Source: Longimonas sp040409695 (lineage in GTDB: Bacteria; Bacteroidota; Rhodothermia; Rhodothermales; Salinibacteraceae). From it: 5,899 nucleotides of DNA. The stretch spans positions 1-5,899 of the forward strand of contig NZ_JARWGJ010000151.1 in assembly GCF_040409695.1 (NCBI RefSeq), written 5' to 3'. The notes beneath the pieces are model-generated. The model worked only from the letters and a program-made list of their open reading frames with translations. It did not search any database and was not told the origin of the DNA. Positions 1 to 5,693 of this stretch are shown here, piece by piece (the stretch's first letter is position 1; the number at the start of each line of letters is the position of its first letter). The position numbers and the translations under genes were made by a program.

Positions 1-1
1 T

Positions 2-988
2 TGCCTCGATGCCCTGCATGAGCAAGTTCTGCCTGGTGACACGCAGTTGCAGATTATCGTGGTGGATGACCACTCCACCGATGCTACGCTCTCGCGCGCA
101 CGCCGGCGGCTGCGCTCCGCCGCCGTAGCGGGCACCGAAGCATGGGAGCAGGACTCGCCCCACGAAGCGCTGCGCCTGCCATTACGGTACGGACGCGGAA
201 AGGAGACCGCGGTATCGTACGGCATAGAGCAGGCCATCGGTGAGGTGGTTCTCGTCGTCGACGCCGACTGCGCTCCTCCCCCCAAGTGGGCCACTACGCT
301 CGCGACAGCCTGCTCCTCAGATACGCCCGTCGTATGTGGACCGGTGCGTTACGACATCGACGATGAGCGGTGGTTTGAGCGCTTTCAAGCGCTGGAGTTT
401 CTGGGGCTGAATGCCTACGGCGCAGGCACTGCCGGGCTGGGCGTGCCCACGATCTGTAACGGGGGAAACATGGGACTGCATCGCTCGCTCATCGATACAA
501 TTGAGCGAGTTCAACTCTCTTCACATCTGGCCGCCGACGAGCTGTTGCTTCAGCATGTCGCATACCGTACGCCCAACAATGCGCGCTACCTGTGGCATGC
601 GTCGGCCACCGTTACGACCCGCCCGGCTTCGTCGTGGCGCGCGTTCTGGAACCAGCGAAAGCGCTGGGCCCATGCCACGCGGTCGTACCACCCGGTACCC
701 TGGCTTCTCTCAGCCAGCACCTTTGTGGTGCACGCTGTCTTGCTCGTAGCCTTCGCCATTGCCCTGAGCGATCCCGATGCCCTCTCTCAACCCGTCATGA
801 CGGGGCTGCTTGCCAAGATGGGGGCCGACCTGTTGCTTGTACTTCCTGCCTCACACGCTGTGGACCATCGCGACCTCATGCGCTCCTACATTCCCGCCGC
901 GCTTCTTCAGGTTGCCTATCTGGTAGGGGCCGGGCTTCACGGCATGTTCGGGGCCGTTCGCTGGAAGGGGCGTACGGTTGACACGTAG
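2..988 (+). CDS. Family 2 glycosyltransferase, 5' end cut off by window edge
   Basis: Probably transfers a sugar from a nucleotide-sugar donor to a lipid or polysaccharide acceptor at the inner membrane; donor and acceptor cannot be read from the sequence. The frame is open from base 2 (reading CLDALHEQVLPGDTQ before the TTG at 47), so 47 is not the true start and the N-terminus lies outside the window. Counting from the TTG, VVDDHS (residues 5-10) is the first GT-A nucleotide-binding strand, DAD (72-74) is the metal-binding DxD motif, NGGNMG (138-143) is the acceptor-side loop, DE (164-165) sits where the catalytic acid is expected, and QRKRW (203-207) matches the Q-x-x-RW motif of processive-type GT2 enzymes. 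Hydrophobic segments at about 218-240, 254-268 and 281-300 would be C-terminal membrane helices. The gene ends 33 bases from the convergent oxidoreductase gene, with no clear terminator between. The family call is firm; the biological role is unknown. Confidence 0.9.
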   Translation, partial: CLDALHEQVLPGDTQLQIIVVDDHSTDATLSRARRRLRSAAVAGTEAWEQDSPHEALRLPLRYGRGKETAVSYGIEQAIGEVVLVVDADCAPPPKWATTLATACSSDTPVVCGPVRYDIDDERWFERFQALEFLGLNAYGAGTAGLGVPTICNGGNMGLHRSLIDTIERVQLSSHLAADELLLQHVAYRTPNNARYLWHASATVTTRPASSWRAFWNQRKRWAHATRSYHPVPWLLSASTFVVHAVLLVAFAIALSDPDALSQPVMTGLLAKMGADLLLVLPASHAVDHRDLMRSYIPAALLQVAYLVGAGLHGMFGAVRWKGRTVDT

Positions 989-1021
989 CTCGCGGCAACC
1001 AGTACGTGGTCAGCGGCTCTG

Positions 1022-2083
1022 CTACGACGCAACGGGTGCGATGTGGCGCGCCTCGATGCGTTCGGCCTGCGCCCACCCGCTCTCCATGGCACGCCCCACA
1101 CGACCGGCCCCGATCCGGTAGTCGCCTGCAAAGTACAGCCCGGATGCAGCCGCGTCGTCGAGGAGCGCAGCATCTGGTGGCGTGGTCGGAAAGGCATAGC
1201 GCCACCGGTGCGCATCTGTCCAGCCTATCGGCGGAAGCGCCGTGCCAAGCACCCCGGCCACCTGCTCCTGCACCGCCTCAATGTGCACTGCCGGGTCGGT
1301 ATCTACGCGTGGGGCGGTCCACGATGCACTCATCTGCACCACCAGCACCGACTGCCCTGCAGGCACACGGCCCGGCTTGTCCTCCTCGAAGCTTATCCAC
1401 GCAACCGGGTGGTCTCCAGAGGCACTGCGGAGCCCGTAGAAGGCCTCCGGTCGATCAATGGGCGCTTCGCATCCAAGCACATATGCAAATTGTGGCGCAT
1501 AGGCGGCCTCGTTAAGCGCCTTCGCACAGGCCTGAAGATCTCGTTTCGCATCCCCCGTTGCCTGGCTGCGCTGCATGATCGTAGCGGCCTGCGGGGCCGG
1601 CGCGGTGCAGAGCACAGCATCAAACGGCCCGTGCACCTCACCCTCGGTCGAGTGAAGCTGCCACCCGCCTGCCACCGCTTCCAGATGCCGGATTCGCGTG
1701 GTGCGCACCACTCCCAGCGCCCCCTCCTGCACCATCAGCTTGCCCAGCGTATTGACGCCGCCGTCGTAGGTCCATCGCGGACCTGCCCCTTCATCGGGCG
1801 GCGAGATGACCCCGGCGCCGTTGAACGTCCACACCGGACGCTCGATCGTGGCCAGCCGGTCGGTGGGCAGGGTCTCGGTGATCAGCGTGCGCACCCGGCC
1901 CGACACCCCCGCCAGGTAGTTTGCGCCAAAGTCGTAGCGCACTGCGCCATGGCTTCGCGTGGCGGCGCGGCCGGTGTAGCCCCGGCTCTTCTCAAATAGC
2001 TTCACCTCGGCGCTGGAGGTGCGCAGATGCCAGGCTGCGGTGAGTCCTGCCGCCCCGGCTCCGATGATTGCAATACGATTCAT
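1022..2083 (-). CDS. Renalase-like NAD(P)/FAD-dependent oxidoreductase (COG3380 type)
   Basis: A 353-residue soluble flavoprotein, complete and of normal family length. The N-terminal Rossmann fold carries GAGAAG (8-13) and the FAD-ribose-binding glutamate E31 in LFEKSRG. It continues into GRAATR (38-43), the fingerprint of COG3380, where KSRG-x-x-GR-x-ATR is typical. YDFGANY (50-56), TYDGGVNTL (105-113) and HRWRYA (292-297) are further family landmarks. The C-terminal FAD motif is LYFAGDY (316-322) plus GRVGRAMESG (327-336). Characterised relatives oxidise isomeric forms of reduced NAD(P) in a repair-like reaction, but this clade also holds amine-oxidase-like enzymes of unknown substrate, so the substrate remains open. 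No signal peptide or membrane segment is seen, which suggests a cytoplasmic location. The ATG start directly precedes the Rossmann strand (MNRIAIIGAG), so it is well placed, although no strong Shine-Dalgarno sequence lies upstream. It is transcribed divergently from the fxsA-like gene. Confidence 0.88.
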   Translation of the reverse strand: MNRIAIIGAGAAGLTAAWHLRTSSAEVKLFEKSRGYTGRAATRSHGAVRYDFGANYLAGVSGRVRTLITETLPTDRLATIERPVWTFNGAGVISPPDEGAGPRWTYDGGVNTLGKLMVQEGALGVVRTTRIRHLEAVAGGWQLHSTEGEVHGPFDAVLCTAPAPQAATIMQRSQATGDAKRDLQACAKALNEAAYAPQFAYVLGCEAPIDRPEAFYGLRSASGDHPVAWISFEEDKPGRVPAGQSVLVVQMSASWTAPRVDTDPAVHIEAVQEQVAGVLGTALPPIGWTDAHRWRYAFPTTPPDAALLDDAAASGLYFAGDYRIGAGRVGRAMESGWAQAERIEARHIAPVAS

Positions 2084-2265
2084 ATCTCGCTAATCTTTTG
2101 ATATTGTTGCAGATGCATGCACACGTGGTACGAAACCCGGTTATGCGCTGCTCGCGTTGAATCCTCTACCCCCGGTTGTGTGTTCGGAAAAACGCGCGGC
2201 CTGAGTGTGACATGGTTGTCCACTTCCTGCTGGCCGCCTGCTCTACCTGATGATTTGTATCCGCT
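2084..2265. promoter_or_regulatory. Divergent intergenic region with both promoters
   Basis: These 182 bases separate the starts of the minus-strand FAD oxidoreductase and the plus-strand fxsA-like gene, so both promoters should lie here. The stretch next to the oxidoreductase is AT-rich (about 2084-2115). CCCGGTT occurs twice, near 2136 and 2172. I found no exact match to the Bacteroidota -7 element TAnnTTTG in the correct orientation, so no promoter position is assigned. The call rests on gene layout only. Confidence 0.35.
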
Positions 2266-2868
2266 ATGATTGCTCGTATTGTACTGCTCTTTCTGCTCCT
2301 GCCCGCTGTTGAGTTCATGCTGTTCATTCAGGTAGAACGGCTGATCAGCCTGTGGCCTACGGTCGCGCTTATCCTGGTTACCGGCGTCGTAGGCGGCTAC
2401 CTGGCCCGTCGCGAAGGCGCGTCAACCTGGAAAAAGCTGAACGCTCGCCTGCAGACCGGGGCGCTGCCCGGCGATGAGATCGTCGAGGGGGTTATCATCC
2501 TTGTGGCCGGGGCCTTGCTTGTTACGCCTGGCGTACTGACCGACGTGGTCGGCTTTCTGGGACTCGTACCGCCCTCACGCCGCGTTATGCGCAAGATCAT
2601 CATGAAGCGCCTCCAGAAGAAGATGGAGGAAGGCTCCATGCAGGTCCAGTACGGCAGCTTCTACGGCGGGTCAGGCTTTGCCGGATTCGACGACGACCCG
2701 ATGAACGGTGCGGCGGGGCCTTCGGTGGGCGATGCGGACGAGTCTGATGGCCCCTCAGGCGCAGAGCCCGACCAGTGGAAAGGTACCGGCCGACAGATGC
2801 CCGGCCATGCCAACGAAGATGATGAGCTCTCACCGGATAACGGATCGCGCTCAGATCACTCCCGGTAG
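2266..2868 (+). CDS. fxsA: FxsA-family inner-membrane protein with long acidic tail
   Basis: A 200-residue membrane protein matching FxsA (YjeG of E. coli), named because its overproduction suppresses F-plasmid exclusion of phage T7; its normal cellular role is not known. Helix 1 spans about 4-22 and contains LLLPAVEF, helix 2 about 29-47 and ends in GGYLARREG, and a hydrophobic hairpin spans about 73-101. Family hallmarks are LPGDEIVEG (67-75), the LLVTPGVLTD motif (84-93) and LVPPSRR (100-106). A basic helix follows (107-119, MRKIIMKRLQKK). The family core ends near 120; the remaining 80 residues are a glycine-rich patch (130-140) and a disordered acidic tail with about 15 Asp/Glu against 4 Lys/Arg in the last 60. 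The ATG directly precedes helix 1. The gene converges with the TonB-domain lipoprotein gene, 33 bases between stops, and appears to be a single-gene transcript. Confidence 0.9.
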   Translation: MIARIVLLFLLLPAVEFMLFIQVERLISLWPTVALILVTGVVGGYLARREGASTWKKLNARLQTGALPGDEIVEGVIILVAGALLVTPGVLTDVVGFLGLVPPSRRVMRKIIMKRLQKKMEEGSMQVQYGSFYGGSGFAGFDDDPMNGAAGPSVGDADESDGPSGAEPDQWKGTGRQMPGHANEDDELSPDNGSRSDHSR

Positions 2869-2901
2869 CACGCAGCACTCTTTTCGCAGCGTCCCCTTCT
2901 C

Positions 2902-3315
2902 TCAGTCAAAGGTAACAGGTATAGACAGAAGTATTGGAGTCGGTTCGCCACCTATCGTCGGCGGGCTAAATGCCATATGCTTTATGGCTTTGATCGCCAT
3001 CTGATCACACTCTTCATGGATGCCTTCCAGTACCCTCGCCTCAGGCACGCTGCCTTCCTCATCAACAACGAACTGGATGCTCACGCGTCCTCGAACAGGG
3101 CAGACCCAACCTTCTGTAACTTCCTGCAGGACAGCAAATAGCGCATCAATGCCACCAATCATCTGTGGACTCTCAAAGTCGGGGTGGGAAGGGTCTCCTA
3201 TCTCATTTGTCTCAAACGGAGGGGGGTCTTGAGACCTTGACTCAACGTGTGGGCGATCTACATTGGAGTTCTGCGAAGAGGCACACCCCGTTAGCATCAC
3301 AGCAAGAAGAAACAC
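2902..3315 (-). CDS. Lipoprotein with TonB C-terminal domain
   Basis: Encodes a small exported lipoprotein. From the GTG at 3315 the product is 137 residues: a hydrophobic stretch, the lipobox LTGC with Cys11 as the lipidated residue, a Ser/Asn/Pro/Asp-rich linker (12-48), then a TonB C-terminal-like domain (about 50-137). The latter shows PQMIGG (50-55), GRVSIQFVVDEEGSV (76-90), DQMAIKAIKHMAFSPP (104-119) and SIPVTF at the end, matching the strand-helix-strand pattern of energy-transducer TonB domains. Cys72 and Cys103 could form a disulfide. It lacks the membrane helix and Pro-rich periplasmic spacer of a true TonB, so it may bind partners in the envelope without transducing energy; this is inference. 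The start is doubtful: from GTG the signal peptide is only 10 residues with no positive charge, whereas the frame is open upstream to a TAA at 3364-3366, and an ATT at 3346-3348 would give MAAPSQKWSAAVFLLAVMLTGC, a normal lipoprotein signal. Its base composition is poorer in GC than its neighbours. Confidence 0.78.
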   Translation of the reverse strand: MFLLAVMLTGCASSQNSNVDRPHVESRSQDPPPFETNEIGDPSHPDFESPQMIGGIDALFAVLQEVTEGWVCPVRGRVSIQFVVDEEGSVPEARVLEGIHEECDQMAIKAIKHMAFSPPTIGGEPTPILLSIPVTFD

Positions 3316-3480
3316 AGCAGCAGACCACTTTTGAGATGGTGCAGCAATACAATTTATGTTTATTTAATAAATTACATGATAAAGAACATTTCTATCAATT
3401 CTACAAAAAAGCTGTATTAAAGGAAAGGGTAGTGGATAGACGCTGAATGATAAGGCGATTGGACACCGCAGCTTTTTTTC
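3316..3480 (-). promoter_or_regulatory. AT-rich leader and probable promoter of the lipoprotein gene
   Basis: Strongly AT-rich compared with the GC-rich flanks, especially 3345-3425, and lying directly upstream of the minus-strand lipoprotein gene. It probably holds the promoter and the A/T-rich translation-initiation region common in Bacteroidota, which often lack Shine-Dalgarno pairing. No exact TAnnTTTG element was found on the minus strand here. The first part (about 3316-3357) may be coding if translation starts upstream of the GTG. Confidence 0.4.
3405..3478. repeat. Perfect 10-bp inverted repeat, AAAAAAGCTG / CAGCTTTTTT
   Basis: AAAAAAGCTG at 3405-3414 and its exact reverse complement CAGCTTTTTT at 3469-3478 enclose 54 bases. 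Each arm ends in a T-run when read outward, so the structure could act as a bidirectional terminator or leader attenuator for the lipoprotein transcript. It could equally be the terminal repeats of a small inserted sequence. The long loop makes a simple intrinsic terminator less likely. The arms are seen directly; the function is inference. Confidence 0.45.
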
Positions 3481-3484
3481 TTTG

Positions 3485-3590
3485 AACCCCCTCTCCCTTA
3501 TTCCGCTTCGCTCCATCAGTCGCCCTCCGGGCTCGTGTCGGGTTTCTCCCCCTTGGTCAAGGGGGAGATGTCGGCAGACAGAGGGGGGTT
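3485..3590. repeat. C-rich/G-rich interspersed element with terminal inverted repeats and inner hairpins
   Basis: A 106-base non-coding element bounded by AACCCCCTCT (3485-3494) and AGAGGGGGGTT (3580-3590), reverse complements apart from one extra G. Inside is a small GCCC-TCC-GGGC hairpin (3522-3532) and a perfect 10-bp stem, TCTCCCCCTT / AAGGGGGAGA (3545-3554 and 3559-3568), closed by a GGTC tetraloop. The layout resembles interspersed palindromic or MITE-like repeats that occur many times per genome. A related GCCCTTCGGGC plus C-rich/G-rich hairpin occurs near the window end. No coding potential is visible. Confidence 0.7.
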
Positions 3591-3660
3591 GAGCGGGTTG
3601 CGATGATGTAGACTACATATCAATCATTTAAGTAGATCCAAGAAAGAATCTTTCGAGTAT

Positions 3661-3811
3661 GTCATTGCGAGGAGCGTTAGCGACGCGGCGCTGTGAGCGG
3701 AGCGAACGAGTGCTCGTGGGGTGCAATCTTGTGCCTTATAAGCAGGATATACCCTTTACAAGGAACGCATGAGATCGCCGCGTCGGTCGCAAGCTCCCTC
3801 CTCGCGATGAC
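3661..3811. repeat. Composite inverted GTCAT...ATCTC repeat element
   Basis: A 151-base imperfect palindrome made of two inverted units around a linker. Unit 1 (3661-3730) starts GTCATTGCGAGGAG and ends GCAATCTT. Unit 2 lies on the minus strand (3811 to 3771), starts GTCATCGCGAGGAGG and ends GCGATCTC. Both contain GACGCGGCG (3682-3690 plus; 3784-3776 minus). Within each unit the five bases after GTC pair with the five before the final CTT/CTC: ATTGC/GCAAT (3664-3668, 3723-3727) and ATCGC/GCGAT (minus strand, complement of 3804-3808 and 3774-3778). The linker (3731-3770) contains TGCCTTATAAGCAGGA (3732-3747), related to the linker of the second composite element. Repeats beginning GTCATTGCGAGGAGCG are, to my knowledge, found between genes in many unrelated bacteria; their function is not settled. 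Confidence 0.8.
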
Positions 3812-3937
3812 AAGGTGTAAATGTATTTTTGGCGACCTACTTATGCTCTGCGACAGCTGCTCAAACCGAGCGCGTGCCGCCCTGGCGCGCATCCGACGAA
3901 TCTGCTCCGGACGCATGCCAGGCGGCGTGCGTTGCAC
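3812..3937 (-). pseudogene. Short reading frame below porV, possibly truncated by a repeat
   Basis: From a GTG at 3937, 14 bases after the porV stop, the minus strand encodes about 42 residues before entering the composite repeat at 3811; the frame stays open inside the repeat to 3677. The first 32 residues (MQRTPPGMRPEQIRRMRARA..., then ARFEQLSQSI) read like an amphipathic basic helix and use GC-ending codons typical of the neighbouring genes. The bases after about 3840 are AT-rich and look non-coding. One reading is a small gene, translationally coupled to porV, whose 3' part was replaced when the repeat inserted. The alternative is a chance open frame. I do not recognise the peptide. Confidence 0.2.
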
Positions 3938-3951
3938 GAGAATCTACGGAT

Positions 3952-5082
3952 CTACTGGAAAGAAAGCAACAGGCTAAATCGCAACGTATCTGAAAGCGGG
4001 TTGTCTTCTTCGAGGGTGTACAGGTAGGAGAAGTCAATCCCTACGATATTCCACCGTACGCCTGCGCCGAACGTCAGGAACTGGCGATTTCCGTTGTCCG
4101 GATGCTCGTAGAAGTATCCGCTTCGGAGGGCGAACAGGTCAGCATACCAGTACTCAAGACCCGTGCCAATGGTGAACTGGTCGACTACGCCCAGCTCGGT
4201 GGCCTCGTCGTCGCCCGGACGCCGCTCGCCCGGCACCGATCCCCACGAGTTGAAGATCGCCTGGTAGAACGGATCGGGGTTGGTGCCGTCTTCGTCGACG
4301 CTGATGAGCTCGCGGTTGAAGTCGTTCGCAAACGTGAGGCTGTTGTACTCGTCGAAGTTGAACGTGAAGGCGTACCCGATGCGCAGGTTGGTGGGCACGG
4401 CCTGCTTCTCTTCGGAGTACCGGATGTAGGTGCCCATGTTGGCAAGGTTCGCCCCGGCTGAGAACGTCGTAGGAGCGCCTAAGAGGTCAAAGGACCTGCT
4501 GCGGTAAAGCGCCGACAGGTCAAACGTACCGGTGGTGGCGGTGCCGCTGTCGATGTCGCCGTCGCCCTCAGACAGCTTCGAGTAGATGAAGCGCGCGCCG
4601 GCCCCCACGCTGAACGTCTCGCTGAGCTGGCGCCCGTACGAGAGCCCGGCCGCCATTTCGAAAGCGTTATCGACGCGGACCTCCTGTCCGTCGCCGTCGA
4701 CCACTTCCAGCTCTCCGAGGTTCAGAAAGATGAGGTTCGCACCGAAGGTACCGATGTCGTCGACGTGGTAGGTCCCGACAAGATACTCATAGAAGAGCCC
4801 CGCGTCGAACTCGGGCAGCCAGTTGGCATGGGTAATTCCTACTTGCGCGTTGTTCTGAAACCCCAGTCCAGCCGGATTCCAGAACATGGCGTTGGCGTTA
4901 TCGGCGATGGCCACGCCGGTGTTGCCCATGCCCGCGCCCCGGCTATCGGGCTCGATGCGCAGGAAGAGCGCGGACGACTGTCCGAGCTGTGCCTGGGCGG
5001 TGGTGGTAAGCGTAAACAGGAGAAGGGCGGTTCCAAGAAAGCCGATCCAACGGGCGAACCGGCGGGCAGAAGGTCGGGTCAT
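3952..5082 (-). CDS. PorV/PorQ-family outer-membrane beta-barrel protein
   Basis: A complete 376-residue outer-membrane protein. Residues 1-31 form a signal peptide: MTRPSARRFARW with four arginines, a hydrophobic core GFLGTALLLFTL, and cleavage after AQA before QLGQ. The mature start has the family signature FLRIEPDSRGAGMG (40-53), then GVAIADNANAMFWNPAGLG (56-74) and ITHANWLPEF (83-92), as in PorV (LptO) and its relatives. The rest alternates short aromatic strands with Asp/Glu/Gly-rich turns, as expected of a FadL-like barrel, and ends in SLLLSFQ. In type IX secretion PorV carries cargo from the translocon to the cell-surface attachment complex, but many family paralogues have no proven link to secretion and no other por/spr genes are nearby. 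The ATG at 5082 is preferred; a GTG at 5088 would add two residues (378 in total). Acidic turns such as GDGDIDSG suit a salt-adapted organism. Family is confident; the specific PorV role is not. Confidence 0.88.
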   Translation of the reverse strand: MTRPSARRFARWIGFLGTALLLFTLTTTAQAQLGQSSALFLRIEPDSRGAGMGNTGVAIADNANAMFWNPAGLGFQNNAQVGITHANWLPEFDAGLFYEYLVGTYHVDDIGTFGANLIFLNLGELEVVDGDGQEVRVDNAFEMAAGLSYGRQLSETFSVGAGARFIYSKLSEGDGDIDSGTATTGTFDLSALYRSRSFDLLGAPTTFSAGANLANMGTYIRYSEEKQAVPTNLRIGYAFTFNFDEYNSLTFANDFNRELISVDEDGTNPDPFYQAIFNSWGSVPGERRPGDDEATELGVVDQFTIGTGLEYWYADLFALRSGYFYEHPDNGNRQFLTFGAGVRWNIVGIDFSYLYTLEEDNPLSDTLRFSLLLSFQ

Positions 5083-5263
5083 GAGCACAGGCTGACTGCG
5101 TTATCGATGGTACGTACAAACGGCGTGCATCTGTGCACACGGGGTGCAGCGTGGCAAGCCATGGGGGATGCGTATCGGTGTATGTCGATAGAGCGCAGAG
5201 TATCTGGTGGAAGACTACGTACTGTCAAAGAGTAGGCAACGCGTCTGTAAAACGCAAGAACGA

Positions 5264-5287
5264 AGCGCCTGCTTGCAGGGGCCTTTT
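5264..5287 (+). terminator. Terminator-like hairpin followed by TTTT, with no obvious upstream gene
   Basis: CCTGC (5268-5272) and GCAGG (5275-5279) form a tight stem that extends with mismatches through GC/GC, followed by TTTT at 5284-5287. An alternative hairpin, GGGGC-CTTTT-GCCCC (5278-5292), overlaps it and is followed by GTTTAATA. On the plus strand this resembles an intrinsic terminator, yet no plus-strand gene precedes it. It may end a small RNA, or simply be a structured segment of the porV leader. Confidence 0.25.
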
Positions 5288-5308
5288 GCCCCGTTTAATA
5301 CGTTGTGC

Positions 5309-5316
5309 CAAAACTA
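5309..5316 (-). promoter_or_regulatory. Possible Bacteroidota -7 element for porV
   Basis: On the minus strand these bases read TAGTTTTG, an exact match to the Bacteroidota -7 consensus TAnnTTTG. They lie about 227 bases upstream of the porV ATG. A TTG on the same strand (5331-5329) is too close to serve as the usual -33 element, so the match may be chance; an 800-base region has roughly a one-in-five chance of one match on either strand. Confidence 0.2.
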
Positions 5317-5517
5317 TACCACGTTTCACAACACATGCGTCTCTGACGTTCTGTTGGATGCGGGGCCTCCTGTTTTGTTCGGAGGAACCGGCGCCAGCCC
5401 GATCGCCCGCGCCCCAACCGGATGCAGGGCCTCTTCTCAGCACACCCATCTGAGAACCCAAGTCCATCGCTATTTCAGCACCTCGGCCCTGGTGTTCCCC
5501 AGAAGCACCCCCACCCT

Positions 5518-5678
5518 GTCATTGCGAGGACGCAGGACGAAGCAATCTCATACGCCCCTGTTCGGGGCAGGCTTCCTTCGTGGGACGCACAGCCTCGCCA
5601 CGACCTTGCACGCGCGGGGTCCTGCCTACCAAGCAGGAGATGGTTCGACTCCCGGCTTCGCCGTCCGCTCACCATGAC
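5518..5678. repeat. Second composite inverted GTCAT...ATCTC repeat element
   Basis: A 161-base element built like the one at 3661-3811. The plus-strand unit (5518-5549) starts GTCATTGCGAGGAC and ends GCAATCTC, with paired arms ATTGC (5521-5525) and GCAAT (5542-5546). The minus-strand unit (5678 to 5637) starts GTCATGGTGAGC and ends ACCATCTC, with arms ATGGT/ACCAT (plus-strand positions 5671-5675 and 5640-5644). The linker (5550-5636) holds TGCCTACCAAGCAGGA (starting at 5623), 13 of 16 bases identical to the linker motif of the first composite. Within it CCTGC-CTACCAA-GCAGG forms a stem with a 7-base loop. No coding capacity. Confidence 0.75.
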
Positions 5679-5693
5679 ATGCTCTGTAGTCAT

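Larger units (their letters stand above)
5083..5517. other. Gene-poor region upstream of porV
   Basis: About 435 bases without a convincing gene. The frames open here on either strand use rare codons, lack recognisable motifs and have no plausible ribosome-binding context. The stretch should contain the porV promoter and 5' leader (minus strand). Visible items are the 8-base palindrome TGTGCACA (near 5131), a terminator-like hairpin (5264-5287) and a single TAnnTTTG match on the minus strand (5309-5316). The part from about 5340 to 5517 shows nothing I can name, apart from a small CTCAG/CTGAG dyad near 5435-5455. Confidence 0.5.

Noticed and set aside
47..988. TTG at 47 as the true start of the glycosyltransferase
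   Set aside because: The frame is open and protein-like back to base 2, and the TTG sits only four residues before the first conserved GT-A motif, too close for a full N-terminus.
989..1021. Terminator between the convergent glycosyltransferase and oxidoreductase genes
   Set aside because: Only a 4-bp ACCA/TGGT stem is present, with no T-run.
1043..1999. Long plus-strand open frame (318 codons) opposite the FAD oxidoreductase gene
   Set aside because: It is the antisense shadow of a high-GC gene; the minus-strand product has all family motifs, while this one has none.
3677..3811. Minus-strand peptide containing VIARRELATDAAISC as part of a gene
   Set aside because: This is translation of the composite repeat, a common source of false small proteins.
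4102..4461. Plus-strand open frame opposite porV
   Set aside because: Antisense shadow of porV with biased Val/Glu/Arg composition and no recognisable motif.
5225..5467. Minus-strand 80-codon frame with an ATG, upstream of porV
   Set aside because: It uses several AGA/AGG codons unlike the neighbouring genes, has no recognisable motif, and overlaps the hairpin and promoter-like signals; probably chance.
5603..5674. tRNA-like 3' half: stem CCTGC/GCAGG with 7-base loop CTACCAA, then GGTTCGACTCC and a nearby ACCA
   Set aside because: There is no D-arm or 5' acceptor strand at the right distance, the T-stem does not pair, and the TTCGA part is the inverted arm of the repeat unit ending at 5678.
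5207..5677. Plus-strand 156-codon frame across the repeat cluster
   Set aside because: Most of it is translated repeat sequence, and the rest has no coding signature or start context.
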